This document shows, one piece after another, positions 17,784 through 26,070 of a stretch of 64,000 nt of DNA. The number at the start of each line of letters is the position of its first letter. The first letter of the stretch is position 1. Under the pieces are notes generated by a model that saw only the letters and a list, made by a program, of their open reading frames with translations, made no database searches and was not told the DNA's origin. A program made the translations under genes and the position numbers. Location of the stretch: the NCBI GenBank assembly GCA_964572825.1, contig CAZNGS010000011.1, forward strand, positions 1 to 64,000. The letters are read 5' to 3'. This DNA is from CAYVBE01 sp964572825 (GTDB lineage: Bacteria; Planctomycetota; Brocadiia; SM23-32).

Positions 17784-18647
17784 TCAGTCCCGCAGCATCC
17801 GTTGCACGCGCTGCTCCGCCTCGTCGGCCAGTTTTCTGGCCTTCTCGCTTCCCCGCGAGGCAACCAGAAAGTAGAGGCAGTCGATCACGCACATCTGTGC
17901 AATGCGAGAGGACGAGACGGCGGCGTTGATGTGATGCTCCCGGAAAGCCGTGATCAGGCTGCATTCGGCCGCCTGCGCCAGGGGCGACTGGGGGTAGTTG
18001 GTGAGGGCCACCGTCCACGCACCGCGCTGCCCGGCCGTGCTCACCGCCTCGATGACGTGGGCGGTCAGGCCGGTGTGGCTGATGCCTATCACGCCGTCGC
18101 CGTCCGAGACGTTGGCCGTCACGAAGATCATCTCCGCCGGGTCCACCACTGCCGTGGCCGTCAGCCCGAGGCTGATGAAACGCTGGGCGCCCTCCCTGGC
18201 CACCAGTCCGGACCCCCCCACTCCCAGGAGGAACGTCCGCGGGGCCTTCTCGATGCGCCGCGCGATCCCGATCAGCACGTCCTGGTCGAGCACTTTCTCG
18301 GTCTGCTGGAGGCTGGAGCGATTGATCTCGAAGACGCTGCCCACCACCACTTCCGGGGGTGCCCCTTCCACGAAGTCGTCGAGGGTCAGCTCGTCGGTCT
18401 GCGCCACGGCGGTGACCAGATCGAGCTGGAAGTCCCGGTAGCTCTCGTAGCCCAGCGCCCGACAGAAACGGGACACCGTGGCGGTGCTGGTGCCCGCGCC
18501 TGCGGCCAGTTCCTCGATGGGCATGCGGCGGGCCTGGTCCGCATGGTCCAGCACGAAACGCCCCACCCGCGCCTGCGAGTCAGGCGCATCCCGCAGGTGC
18601 GCGTGAATCCTCGCCAGGCACGACCCTTCCGTATTGCCAGTGACCAT
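17784..18647 (-). CDS. MurR/RpiR-family transcriptional regulator
   Basis: 287 aa. Residues 1-80 form the RpiR helix-turn-helix domain, with ELAAGAGTSTATVSRFCRALGYESYRDFQ as its recognition region (shown in part; spans about residues 44-72). Residues 110-260 form a SIS sugar-phosphate binding domain (FLLGVGGSGLVAREGAQRF and GISHTGLTAHVIEAV). Such proteins sense phosphosugars and control sugar-use operons. It is the first gene of the minus-strand rhamnulokinase cluster; ATG 18647 has GAGGG just upstream. Likely local regulator of that cluster. Confidence 0.92.
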   Translation of the reverse strand: MVTGNTEGSCLARIHAHLRDAPDSQARVGRFVLDHADQARRMPIEELAAGAGTSTATVSRFCRALGYESYRDFQLDLVTAVAQTDELTLDDFVEGAPPEVVVGSVFEINRSSLQQTEKVLDQDVLIGIARRIEKAPRTFLLGVGGSGLVAREGAQRFISLGLTATAVVDPAEMIFVTANVSDGDGVIGISHTGLTAHVIEAVSTAGQRGAWTVALTNYPQSPLAQAAECSLITAFREHHINAAVSSSRIAQMCVIDCLYFLVASRGSEKARKLADEAEQRVQRMLRD

Positions 18648-18707
18648 GGGGACCCTCGCCAGAGTTGGAGGAGGAGATGCCGTCCCATCCGCTGTCAGGA
18701 TTCTAAT

Positions 18708-19418
18708 TCACAGCGCGTCCCTGTCAACCGCGCGGGGCGGGCCCGCCACGCCCGGAACCGGGCGCAGCAGCTCCAGCAGTTCGAGCGGCCCCTCGATGAG
18801 GGCCAGGGCGCCGCTTTCCTTCAGTTCCCCCGCATCCCGGAACCCCCACAGAACCCCCACTGCGTACATGCCGGCCGCACGGGCCGTGCGCATGTCCGTG
18901 TTCGTGTCGCCCAGGTAGAAGAATGCCTCGGGCCGGAGGCCCGCACATTCGGCCGCCTCGACCGCCGCCGCGGGGTCGGGCTTGAGCGGCACGCCCGGCC
19001 GGGCGCCCCTGACGACCGCGAAGTCCCACCGGGGCAGGAAGTGCTCCACTGTCTGACGGGTGAACTCTTCGTCCTTGTTGGAGAGCACGCACAGGGCGAG
19101 GTCCCTTTCGTCCAGTGCATCCAACAGTTCCGCAATGCCCTCGTAAGGCCGGGTCTTGTCCGCCCAGCGCTGCGCGTACTCCCGACGGATGCCCGCCACA
19201 ACCGCCTCCACTGTCTGCTCCTCGCGCCGGCCCTCCGGCAGGGCGCGCCGGGCGTGCTCGTGGATTCCGTCTCCCACGGTCTTTCGATAGGCATCCGCCC
19301 GGTGGGTGGGAAAGCCCATTCGCTCCAGAACGGCGTTCGTGGAGTCAGCCAGGTCCGCCAGCGTGTCGAGGAGCGTGCCGTCCAGATCGAACATCACGCC
19401 CCTGGGGTTATTCTTCAT
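18708..19418 (-). CDS. HAD-family phosphatase, phosphoglycolate phosphatase-like
   Basis: 236 aa from ATG 19418; the open frame runs further upstream but without family similarity. Motif I is VMFDLDGTLLDT with the nucleophile Asp, motif II is CVLSNK, motif III Lys lies in PLKPDP, and motif IV is YLGDTNTDM. The cap domain is the small helical type seen in Gph/PgmB enzymes. It dephosphorylates a small phosphorylated metabolite in the cytoplasm. It lies 60 bases upstream of the RpiR regulator on the same strand and is divergent from the sugar dehydrogenase. Exact substrate unknown. Confidence 0.88.
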   Translation of the reverse strand: MKNNPRGVMFDLDGTLLDTLADLADSTNAVLERMGFPTHRADAYRKTVGDGIHEHARRALPEGRREEQTVEAVVAGIRREYAQRWADKTRPYEGIAELLDALDERDLALCVLSNKDEEFTRQTVEHFLPRWDFAVVRGARPGVPLKPDPAAAVEAAECAGLRPEAFFYLGDTNTDMRTARAAGMYAVGVLWGFRDAGELKESGALALIEGPLELLELLRPVPGVAGPPRAVDRDAL

Positions 19419-19601
19419 GGGTTGACCCCGGGAGAAACCATTGTGTGGAATGCCGGAGAGTCCAGCATAACGGAAAACAGCCCGCACGTCAGGGCAAGGG
19501 TGTGCTGGACCGGGGGGTTTGCCCGCCGACTTGCGCCGGTGGGGCCACAGAGCTACAATTCCCCTGATTTCGTGCCCTTCTGTAAAGGACGGACTCTGCC
19601 C

Positions 19602-20636
19602 ATGGGAACAAACAGGACGATGAAGGCCGTGTATCTGCAGGAAGCCGGACGGACGGTGGAGAGGGAAGTGCCCGTGCCGGAGCCGGGGCCGCGGGATGTC
19701 CTGGTGCAGATGAAAGCAGTGGGCGTCTGTGGGTCGGACGTTCACTTCTTCGAGGCCGGCCGGATTGACAGCTTCGTCGTCAGAGAACCTCTGATCCTGG
19801 GGCACGAGTGCGCCGGCGAGGTCGTCGAGGTGGGCGATCGGGTGAGTTCCCTCCGGGTGGGGGATAGAGTGGCGCTGGAGCCCGGCATCCCCTGCCGCCG
19901 GTGTGCCCGGTGTCTGAGCGGCAGCTACAACCTCTGCCCCGACGTGGTGTTCATGGCCGCGCCGCCCCACGACGGGGCCTTCCGGGAATACGTGACCTCG
20001 CCGGAGGACTTCGCCTACCGGCTGCCCGACAACGTGAGCATGGAGGCGGGGGCTACGATCGAGCCGCTGGCGGTGGGCATGCACGCCTGCAACCTGGTGG
20101 ACCTGCGGCCGGGGGAGAGCGTGGTGGTGCTGGGCGCCGGCCCCATCGGCCTGCTGGCCGTGGCCGCAGCGGCCGCGTACGGCGCCACGCGGATCGTCGC
20201 CGTCGACCTGCTGGCGAATCGTCTGCAGTTCGCCCCCCGCATGGGAGCCACCGATACGGTGAACGCGGCGCAGACGGAAGTGGCCCAGGAGCTGGACGGT
20301 ACGGCGGACGTGGTGCTGGACTGCGTGGGCCTACCGCAGACCGCCCGGCAGGCATTCGACATCGCCCGCCGGGGGGGACGGGTGGCCTGGGTGGGCATGG
20401 GTTGCGACAGCGTCCAGGTTCCCCTCGTCAAGGCGCAGGTCAAAGAGGTCTCCGTGCACCCGGTCTTCCGCTACGCCAACGTGTACCAGGCGGCGGTCAA
20501 CCTCATGGCAGCGGGCAGGATACAGACGGACCCGATGGTGACCCACCGGTTCGAGTTCCCGCGGGTGGAGGAAGCGCTGCGCTTCTCGGCGGAGAACAAG
20601 CAGGTTTCGCTGAAGACCATGGTGGTTTTTGACTGA
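19602..20636 (+). CDS. Zinc-dependent alcohol/polyol dehydrogenase (sorbitol dehydrogenase-like)
   Basis: 344 aa, medium-chain dehydrogenase. The start is ATG 19602 (AAAGGACGG upstream); ATG 19620 is possible. An open frame runs far upstream but is antisense to other genes. Catalytic zinc ligands are in VGVCGSDVHFF and GHECAGEVV; the structural zinc set is CRRCARCLSGSYNLC. The NAD fold has VVVLGAGPIGLLA, with a later acidic residue (VAVDLL) that favours NAD over NADP. The closest families oxidise sorbitol, xylitol or L-threonine. It is divergent from the HAD/RpiR/kinase cluster and may act on a related sugar alcohol. Confidence 0.92.
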   Translation: MGTNRTMKAVYLQEAGRTVEREVPVPEPGPRDVLVQMKAVGVCGSDVHFFEAGRIDSFVVREPLILGHECAGEVVEVGDRVSSLRVGDRVALEPGIPCRRCARCLSGSYNLCPDVVFMAAPPHDGAFREYVTSPEDFAYRLPDNVSMEAGATIEPLAVGMHACNLVDLRPGESVVVLGAGPIGLLAVAAAAAYGATRIVAVDLLANRLQFAPRMGATDTVNAAQTEVAQELDGTADVVLDCVGLPQTARQAFDIARRGGRVAWVGMGCDSVQVPLVKAQVKEVSVHPVFRYANVYQAAVNLMAAGRIQTDPMVTHRFEFPRVEEALRFSAENKQVSLKTMVVFD

Positions 20637-20683
20637 GAAGGCCCGGAAAAGACCCGTATCGGCCTTGTTTTCCGGTTTTGCGC

Positions 20684-20711
20684 TTGACAGCGCCCCGGTC
20701 GGCTGTAATAT
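20684..20711 (+). promoter_or_regulatory. Sigma70-type promoter of the histone gene
   Basis: TTGACA at 20684-20689, a 16-base spacer, and TAATAT at 20706-20711. The -35 box is perfect and the leader before ATG 20771 is about 50 bases. Confidence 0.75.
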
Positions 20712-20770
20712 TATCTGGCAGGTTTTGGCGACTCATTGTTTTCTTAACCCCTGATGAGGAGGGTCAGTCT

Positions 20771-20950
20771 ATGGCGAAGGAGATGCTGGTCGTCGGGACG
20801 AAGGTCAAGAATTACGTCAAGGAAAAGGGCCTGATGAGCGCTGCCGAGTTGTTGGACGCTCTGAATGAGTCAGTGTACGATCTGCTGGACGACGCGATCG
20901 AACGCGCTCAGGCCAACGGACGCAAGACGGTCAAAGGCCGGGACGTATAG
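20771..20950 (+). CDS. Small single-histone-fold protein (bacterial histone)
   Basis: 59 aa, starting at ATG 20771 with GAGGAGGG eight bases upstream. The sequence is highly charged and helical: VVGTKVKNYVKEKG, then MSAAELLDALNESVYDLL, then DDAIERAQANGRKTVKGRDV. The last block matches the end of a histone fold (the RKTVxxRD motif that closes loop 2 and begins the last helix). Length and motif agree with the short bacterial histones typified by Bdellovibrio Bd0055. These bind DNA as dimers in the nucleoid. The gene has its own strong promoter and a rho-independent terminator, so it is monocistronic and probably well expressed. The assignment is by motif recognition, not by a search. Confidence 0.8.
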   Translation: MAKEMLVVGTKVKNYVKEKGLMSAAELLDALNESVYDLLDDAIERAQANGRKTVKGRDV

Positions 20951-20967
20951 ACCAGTTCGCTTCACAT

Positions 20968-20999
20968 AAAAAGCCCCGCCCGAGAGAGCGGGGCTTTTT
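20968..20999 (+). terminator. Rho-independent terminator after the histone gene
   Basis: AAAAAGCCCCGC (20968-20979) and GCGGGGCTTTTT (20988-20999) form a 12-bp perfect stem with an 8-base loop and a T tract. With A and T tracts on both sides it could also stop the convergent PQQ-propeller gene, which ends at 21021. Confidence 0.92.
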
Positions 21000-21020
21000 G
21001 CACGCACCTTCTGGAAAGGC

Positions 21021-22127
21021 TCAGTCCAGCTTCTCAAACGCCGCGATCGTTCCCCTCTGGTTGCCGATGTAGAGCACCGGCCGGGCGGGGTCGCCCGCCA
21101 CCACGCAGTCACGCGGCAGCGGTTCCCGCCACAACTCTTCGCCCTCCGGCAGTGACAGCGCCGCCACCGAGCCGTCCTCACACTCCACGTAAGCCACCCC
21201 GCTCACCGTGGTCAGCAGCCTCTCCCCAGAGGGGTAGCGCCACAGCACCTGGTGCTGGCCGGACGCTGTGATGCACGTGAGCGCGGGCGCGCTGGTGAAC
21301 GCCAGCAGCCTGTCCTCCACAAGCCGCAGCGCCCCGAGAGGGGCTTCCAGGTGTGTGCGCCACTTCGGCTCGCCGTGTTCGCCGTCGAGTCCGTAGAGTA
21401 TGCCGCGGTCATCGCCCACGAAGACGGTTCCGCCATGAGCCACAACACCGGTAGTCAGCCGGGATGGAGCGGCAGGCGTCCACCGCCACAGCTCCAGGCC
21501 GCTGTCGGGCGCCAGGCAGATAAGCTCCTGCCCTGCGGCGTAGAGATGGCCGGCCGCCAGAAGTGGTTTATCCCAGATAGTCCCCCGAATGGCGGTCCTC
21601 CACACCTCCTCGTGGTCTTCGACGGTCAGGCGGACGATGTCCCCGTCGGCGCCGGCCAGGATGACGCTGTCCTCGAAGACGAGCGGAGCAGCGAACTGGC
21701 CGAAACCCGTGGCGTAGGAAGGCCCCAGTTCCCCTGTCTGTCTGTCGAACCCGTAGAGGCGGCTGCCGGATGTGAAGAGCATGGTCTTGCCGAACAGGGC
21801 AGGGGCACACGCCAGACCGTAGCGGAGTTTGGTCATGGTCTCCCACCGCCCGGTTTCGGCCTCCAGCAGATGCAACTCCCCGCCGGGCGTTTCGGCCACC
21901 AGATGCCGACCCAGGGGGTAGAGTCTTTCGAGCCTGTCCCCACCGATGCGCCCCAGTTCCGCCCGCCAGAGGAACTTCAGGCCGAACTGTTCGACCTCGA
22001 ACAGGGGATTAGCCGGGGAAAGGCTCGACTGCCGGCCGCCCGCCTCGACCCCAAACTGAAGCGAGAGCAGCAGCACAGCACCGAGCAGCAAAACCAGACC
22101 GACGCAACGGGACAGAGCAACTCTCAT
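21021..22127 (-). CDS. PQQ-type beta-propeller repeat protein, membrane-anchored
   Basis: 368 aa. Residues 1-28 form a signal peptide or anchor (VGLVLLLGAVLLLSLQFGV). The rest has repeated blades of the PQQ/BamB type, each with a G-x-x-Y/V, W-hydrophobic pattern: GSRLYGFDRQTGEL, GDIVRLTVEDHEEVWRT, QELICLAPDSGLELWRW, GILYGLDGEHGEPKWRT and GSVAALSLPEGEELWRE. Such propellers act as protein-binding scaffolds in the cell envelope. No PQQ-enzyme catalytic residues were seen. It is transcribed alone; its end faces the histone gene terminator. Confidence 0.82.
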   Translation of the reverse strand: MRVALSRCVGLVLLLGAVLLLSLQFGVEAGGRQSSLSPANPLFEVEQFGLKFLWRAELGRIGGDRLERLYPLGRHLVAETPGGELHLLEAETGRWETMTKLRYGLACAPALFGKTMLFTSGSRLYGFDRQTGELGPSYATGFGQFAAPLVFEDSVILAGADGDIVRLTVEDHEEVWRTAIRGTIWDKPLLAAGHLYAAGQELICLAPDSGLELWRWTPAAPSRLTTGVVAHGGTVFVGDDRGILYGLDGEHGEPKWRTHLEAPLGALRLVEDRLLAFTSAPALTCITASGQHQVLWRYPSGERLLTTVSGVAYVECEDGSVAALSLPEGEELWREPLPRDCVVAGDPARPVLYIGNQRGTIAAFEKLD

Positions 22128-22329
22128 AGCCAGGTCCTCCCGAGCCCGACGAATTCCTGATCAAGCCTCGCCCAGGCCGCCCGAAACGCCGCACACCGGC
22201 AGCCCGCCGCTTTTCTCCAGAACTGTAACCTTACCGCTGGCCGCTGTCAAGCAGAAAGAAAGCGCAGTGGACGCCCCGCCGCCGGGGCGTTAGACTGGCT
22301 CACAGACGGCATCTCGCCAGGGAGCAGAT

Positions 22330-22818
22330 GTGAAGAAACCGCCCCGGTTCTTCTGCGATGCGATGCTGGGTGGACTGGCCCGGTGGTTGCGCGCCGCCGG
22401 CTACAGCGCCTGGTTTGACGTCCACATTCGGGACGGCCGGCTGGTGCGCCTGGCCCTGGAGAAAGACAGATGCCTTCTGACAAGTGACTCCGGGCTGATG
22501 GAGCGTTACGCCGTCAGCGAGGGGCTGGTGCCGTGCGTATTCGTGCCCCGGGGGCTGTCACCGGTGGCCCAGCTCGGCCATGTTCTGGGTGAGCTCGACC
22601 TGCCCCTGCGGGAGCCGCGGTGCATGGACTGCGACGGGGAGCTGAAGGAGGTTCCGCCCGAGGAGGTCGCCGAAGATGTGCCCCCGCGGGCCCGTCGGGC
22701 CTACCGTCGTTTCTTCCGTTGCACGGGCTGCCAGAAGGTCTACTGGCGCGGCACCCATTGGGAAAGCATCCGGACCAGACTGGCGGAAGCCCTCGAGATG
22801 GCCGGGCGGGGCGGCTGA
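22330..22818 (+). CDS. Mut7-C (PIN-like) RNase domain protein with zinc ribbon
   Basis: 162 aa from GTG 22330 with GGGAGCAG upstream. The N-terminus RFFCDAMLGGLARWLRAAGY is the signature of the Mut7-C domain, with the conserved Asp of the PIN-like active site; a second acidic residue follows in LLTSDSGLM. Residues 98-145 carry two CxxC pairs (CMDCDGEL and CTGCQKVYW), a zinc ribbon. Members are predicted ribonucleases linked to RNA decay; the experimental basis is thin. It precedes the SpoIIE-like gene on the same strand. Confidence 0.85.
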   Translation: MKKPPRFFCDAMLGGLARWLRAAGYSAWFDVHIRDGRLVRLALEKDRCLLTSDSGLMERYAVSEGLVPCVFVPRGLSPVAQLGHVLGELDLPLREPRCMDCDGELKEVPPEEVAEDVPPRARRAYRRFFRCTGCQKVYWRGTHWESIRTRLAEALEMAGRGG

Positions 22819-22945
22819 CGCCTTTCACTTGCGGCCCCCGGGCGATTGCGCCATAATACGGAACGCGTCGGCTGAAAACGAGGGTGCCGGCGCATTTACC
22901 CCGAATGCACTAGAGGCAGGCACACGCCTGGAGGGAGTTTCTCTC

Positions 22946-24322
22946 TTGCGCGGTGCTCCGAGGATTGTGAGCAACGCCCCGAAGATGCCCGCTAAAGAGC
23001 CCTTGCCTTCGGATCCGGAGAAGTTGCGGCTGAAGGCTAAAGAGCTTATGCGCGAGTTGAAGCGGGCCCATCTGCGTATCGATGCGCTGGAAACCACTCT
23101 GAAGTCCAGGAATGCCGGCGGGGGAGTGGCGGCCACCGACGAGAGTGAGATGCGCCTGCTGGCAGAGCAGCTCGAGCGGCAGGCCATGCTGCTGGAACGG
23201 GATGAGCAGGTGGCCCGGGAGCTTCAGCGCAGCCTGCGGCCCGTCACCGAGGAGGCCCCCGACGGCGTCCAGTTCGCCATCCGCACCAAACCCGGTCGGC
23301 GCGTGGGGGGGGACTTCTACGATATTATCAATATGTCCGACAACTTCGTCGGCTTTCTCATCGCCGACGTCTCCGGCTACGGCCTCCCCGCATCCGTTAT
23401 CATGGCCACCGGAAGGCTGGCCTTCCGCACCTATGCCACCAACGACATCAACCCGCGCAGCATCATGAGCAACGTGAACCGCGCCATGCTGCGCAGCACC
23501 CTGGCGGGACACTACATGACGGCCTTCGTGGGCGTGCTCGACACGGAGTTGCTCACCCTCCAGTACGTGAATGCCTCCCACTGCAGCCCCGTGATTTTGC
23601 GGAATGGAGAGGCCATTCCGCTGGACACGGAGGGCCTGTTCGTCGGGATGTTCGAGGACCCGCAGTACGAGCAAAAAGGCCTGCAACTGGAGAAGCACGA
23701 CCGCATACTGCTCTATACCGACGGGCTTCTGAACGGCTTCCAGACCCAGGATCGCCGCAGTTCGGAGCGAAAACTGCAGGAGTACTTGAAGGCGCACACC
23801 GAACTGGGCATCGAGGAGCTGGTCAATCAGTTAAGCGAGCTGCTGGAGGAGCCCGAGGACGACGTGGCACTGCTGGGCGTCGAGATGCTCCTTGAGAAAG
23901 CCCAGCGCAAGACCGTGGCCATCTCCAGCATCCCCGGCCAGGTGCACCATGTTGAGAACGCCATCCTGCCGGTGTTGGAGAACAAGGGCTACGGGGAGCG
24001 CAACATCTTTGCGGTGAAGCTGGCCCTGGAAGAAGCGGTGATCAACGCCATCAAGCACGGCAACGAGCTGGATGACACCAAGAAAGTCACCATCAGCTTC
24101 TACATAGACGAAGACCGGGCCCTCATCTCGGTGGCCGACGAGGGACCGGGATTCGATCCGGGAGATGTGCCGGACCCCACCAGCGACGACAATCTGCTGG
24201 CCACATCGGGACGGGGCTTGGCATTGATCCGCGCTTACATGGACGAGGTGCGATTCAACGACAAGGGCAATGAGATCACGATGATCAAGGTCGCCCCCTG
24301 GGCCGCCGCCAAACGCACCTGA
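22946..24322 (+). CDS. SpoIIE-type PP2C phosphatase fused to an anti-sigma kinase-like ATPase domain
   Basis: About 458 aa. I choose TTG 22946 because GGAGGGAG lies eight bases upstream; GTG 22967 and ATG 22985 are alternatives. Residues 25-110 are a coiled coil. The phosphatase domain (about 110-310) has VGGDFYDII with a metal-binding Asp and ADVSGYGLPAS. The C-terminal domain (about 340-455) is a histidine-kinase-type ATPase like RsbW/SpoIIAB: LALEEAVINAIKHGNE (N box), VADEGPGFDP (G1) and TSGRGLALI (G2). Phosphatase and kinase arms in one chain could both act on the STAS antagonist encoded 23 bases downstream, which is the logic of a partner switch controlling a sigma factor or another output. 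Confidence 0.9.
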   Translation: MRGAPRIVSNAPKMPAKEPLPSDPEKLRLKAKELMRELKRAHLRIDALETTLKSRNAGGGVAATDESEMRLLAEQLERQAMLLERDEQVARELQRSLRPVTEEAPDGVQFAIRTKPGRRVGGDFYDIINMSDNFVGFLIADVSGYGLPASVIMATGRLAFRTYATNDINPRSIMSNVNRAMLRSTLAGHYMTAFVGVLDTELLTLQYVNASHCSPVILRNGEAIPLDTEGLFVGMFEDPQYEQKGLQLEKHDRILLYTDGLLNGFQTQDRRSSERKLQEYLKAHTELGIEELVNQLSELLEEPEDDVALLGVEMLLEKAQRKTVAISSIPGQVHHVENAILPVLENKGYGERNIFAVKLALEEAVINAIKHGNELDDTKKVTISFYIDEDRALISVADEGPGFDPGDVPDPTSDDNLLATSGRGLALIRAYMDEVRFNDKGNEITMIKVAPWAAAKRT

Positions 24323-24344
24323 GCCTTTATCTGTTGAGCAAACC

Positions 24345-24698
24345 ATGCGCGAAGACGGATCAGAGGCGACAATCGACGTGGAGTTCAGGGATGACGTCTG
24401 CGTGCTGCGCATCTCCGGCCAGATGCGCGAGATGGGTGCGGACGCCCTGCGTGAAGAGCTGGACGGGATCACCGAACAGAATTACCATAAGCTGATCTTC
24501 GACATGAGCGACGTCTCCTTCATCAGCTCCACCGGCCTGGGCCAGATGATGAGGGCCTTCCGCACGGCCAGTGAGAACGGCGGTTACGTCCGTATCGTCA
24601 ACCCGCAGCCCCTGGTGGAAGAGGTATTCCGTTTTACGAAACTCCACACCCTCATCGGCATCTACCCCACTGTCGAAGATGCGTTGGAAGGCGAGTAG
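24345..24698 (+). CDS. STAS-domain anti-sigma factor antagonist
   Basis: 117 aa, a single STAS domain. The phosphorylation site region is FDMSDVSFISSTGLGQMM, with the conserved Ser-Ser-Thr just after DVSFI, as in SpoIIAA and RsbV. The N-terminal strand (VLRISGQMREMGADALREEL) and the last helix fit. Phosphorylation state of this serine would decide binding to an anti-sigma kinase. It follows the SpoIIE/ATPase fusion by 23 bases and is almost certainly its substrate. No sigma factor gene is near. Confidence 0.92.
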   Translation: MREDGSEATIDVEFRDDVCVLRISGQMREMGADALREELDGITEQNYHKLIFDMSDVSFISSTGLGQMMRAFRTASENGGYVRIVNPQPLVEEVFRFTKLHTLIGIYPTVEDALEGE

Positions 24699-24708
24699 CT
24701 CCTCCACC

Positions 24709-25821
24709 TCAGGGCGTTGCCCCGCCGCCGGCAACCCTCCGGGAAGCTCTGACCAGTCCGCCCAGTCCAAACCCCTTTCCCCACAGCAGCGCGAGTCCCA
24801 CCAGCGTGATGGGCACCATGTGGAGAAGCCACAATACCGTGGCAAACGCGGCCGCCTCCCCGTCCGGCACGCCGTAGAGCTCCACCCCAACCATGGCAGC
24901 CACCTGGTAGACGCCGATAAACCCCGGCCCCTGGGGCACCACCACCGCCAGAGTCACCAGTGACTGCACCAGCAAGGCCCCCGCCAAAGGCAGGCCCAGA
25001 CCGAATGCCTCACTCACATACCACGCACTGAGCGGGTAGCAGAACCACAGCAAGAGGGTCATGCCCAGGGCCGTCGCGACAGGACCGGGACTTTTCAGGA
25101 ACTCCAGCGCCTCCAGAGCCGACCCTCCCGCCGCCAGAAGCCTCTGACGCCACCCGGCGGGCAGGGGTCGCAGCACGAACTCGGCGGTTCGCAAGGCCAG
25201 TGGGGGATGCGCTGCGACCGCCACCAGGACGGCCATGGCCAGCAGGGCAAAGCCGGCAAACCACGGCAGCTCTTCCCGCAGCCTGCCCGCCCAGGGCGGC
25301 ACTTCCGCCCGCTGCTGCGTGGTCTCCTGCACCGCAACCGGGGGCGCATCACTCACCCGATGGCTCACTTCGCCCCATCCGGGCAACAGGCAGAGCGTCA
25401 GAAAGATTATCGAACAGGCACCCACCAGGTCATAAACCCGGGCCAGGCCCACACCCGTGCCGGCCGCCGAACCCAGGGATATCCCGCTGAGCCTGGAGAG
25501 CACATAGGGGCGGATCAGCTCGCCCGCCCTGAGCGGCAGCACGCAACTCGACATGAACCCGATGCAGACAGCGCTCGTGAGATGGCCATACGGCACGGCG
25601 TGGATGGGAGCCAGGAATACGTGCCAGCGCATCACGCGCAACACATAGGACAGAACCAGGCACAGCAACGCGGGCAGCAGGTAGAGGTAGTTGGCCGCCA
25701 CCAGCACGTCCCCCAGCCGCCCCCAGTGCCCCCGGAGCTTTACCAGAAAGAACGCCATCGCCCCGGCACTGATCAGCAGGCCGATCGCAACGGTCAGATG
25801 GCGCCGCCAGCGTATGGCCAT
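24709..25821 (-). CDS. UPF0104 / lysylphosphatidylglycerol synthase-type membrane protein
   Basis: 370 aa from ATG 25821 (AAAGGG upstream) with about eight membrane helices. Family motifs are RVMRWHVFLAP in the early part, SCVLPLRAGELIRPYVLSR, and VVPQGPGFIGVYQVAAMVG near the C-terminus. The family is flippase-like and occurs alone or fused to aminoacyl-lipid synthases; this one lacks a soluble synthase domain. Its end lies 10 bases from the convergent STAS gene. It is likely involved in moving a lipid or lipid-linked molecule across the inner membrane; substrate unknown. Confidence 0.85.
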   Translation of the reverse strand: MAIRWRRHLTVAIGLLISAGAMAFFLVKLRGHWGRLGDVLVAANYLYLLPALLCLVLSYVLRVMRWHVFLAPIHAVPYGHLTSAVCIGFMSSCVLPLRAGELIRPYVLSRLSGISLGSAAGTGVGLARVYDLVGACSIIFLTLCLLPGWGEVSHRVSDAPPVAVQETTQQRAEVPPWAGRLREELPWFAGFALLAMAVLVAVAAHPPLALRTAEFVLRPLPAGWRQRLLAAGGSALEALEFLKSPGPVATALGMTLLLWFCYPLSAWYVSEAFGLGLPLAGALLVQSLVTLAVVVPQGPGFIGVYQVAAMVGVELYGVPDGEAAAFATVLWLLHMVPITLVGLALLWGKGFGLGGLVRASRRVAGGGATP

Positions 25822-26070
25822 GGGGACCCTTTCGCCCGGTGGTCGAGAGGCGCCAATGTACCTCAGCCGGCGGCGGGCTTCAAACGGGGGCCGGTGGGTC
25901 GCCGTTTGGTCTGTAGCACGGGCTCGGGGCCCGCCCCATAATAATGGGTAGGCGCGGCGTCCTCGCCGTGCAAGGTCCTTTATCACCCCGGCTCGTCCCC
26001 TCCGAACTTGCATCTCGGCCGTAGAACTGATTAGATACCCCTTTACCGGGCTCTGCGAGGATGTTCGTCC

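Noticed and set aside
17595..19601. Upstream extension of the sugar dehydrogenase frame by 669 codons
   Set aside because: It is antisense to the RpiR and HAD genes. The dehydrogenase fold begins at 19602 and has its own ribosome site there.
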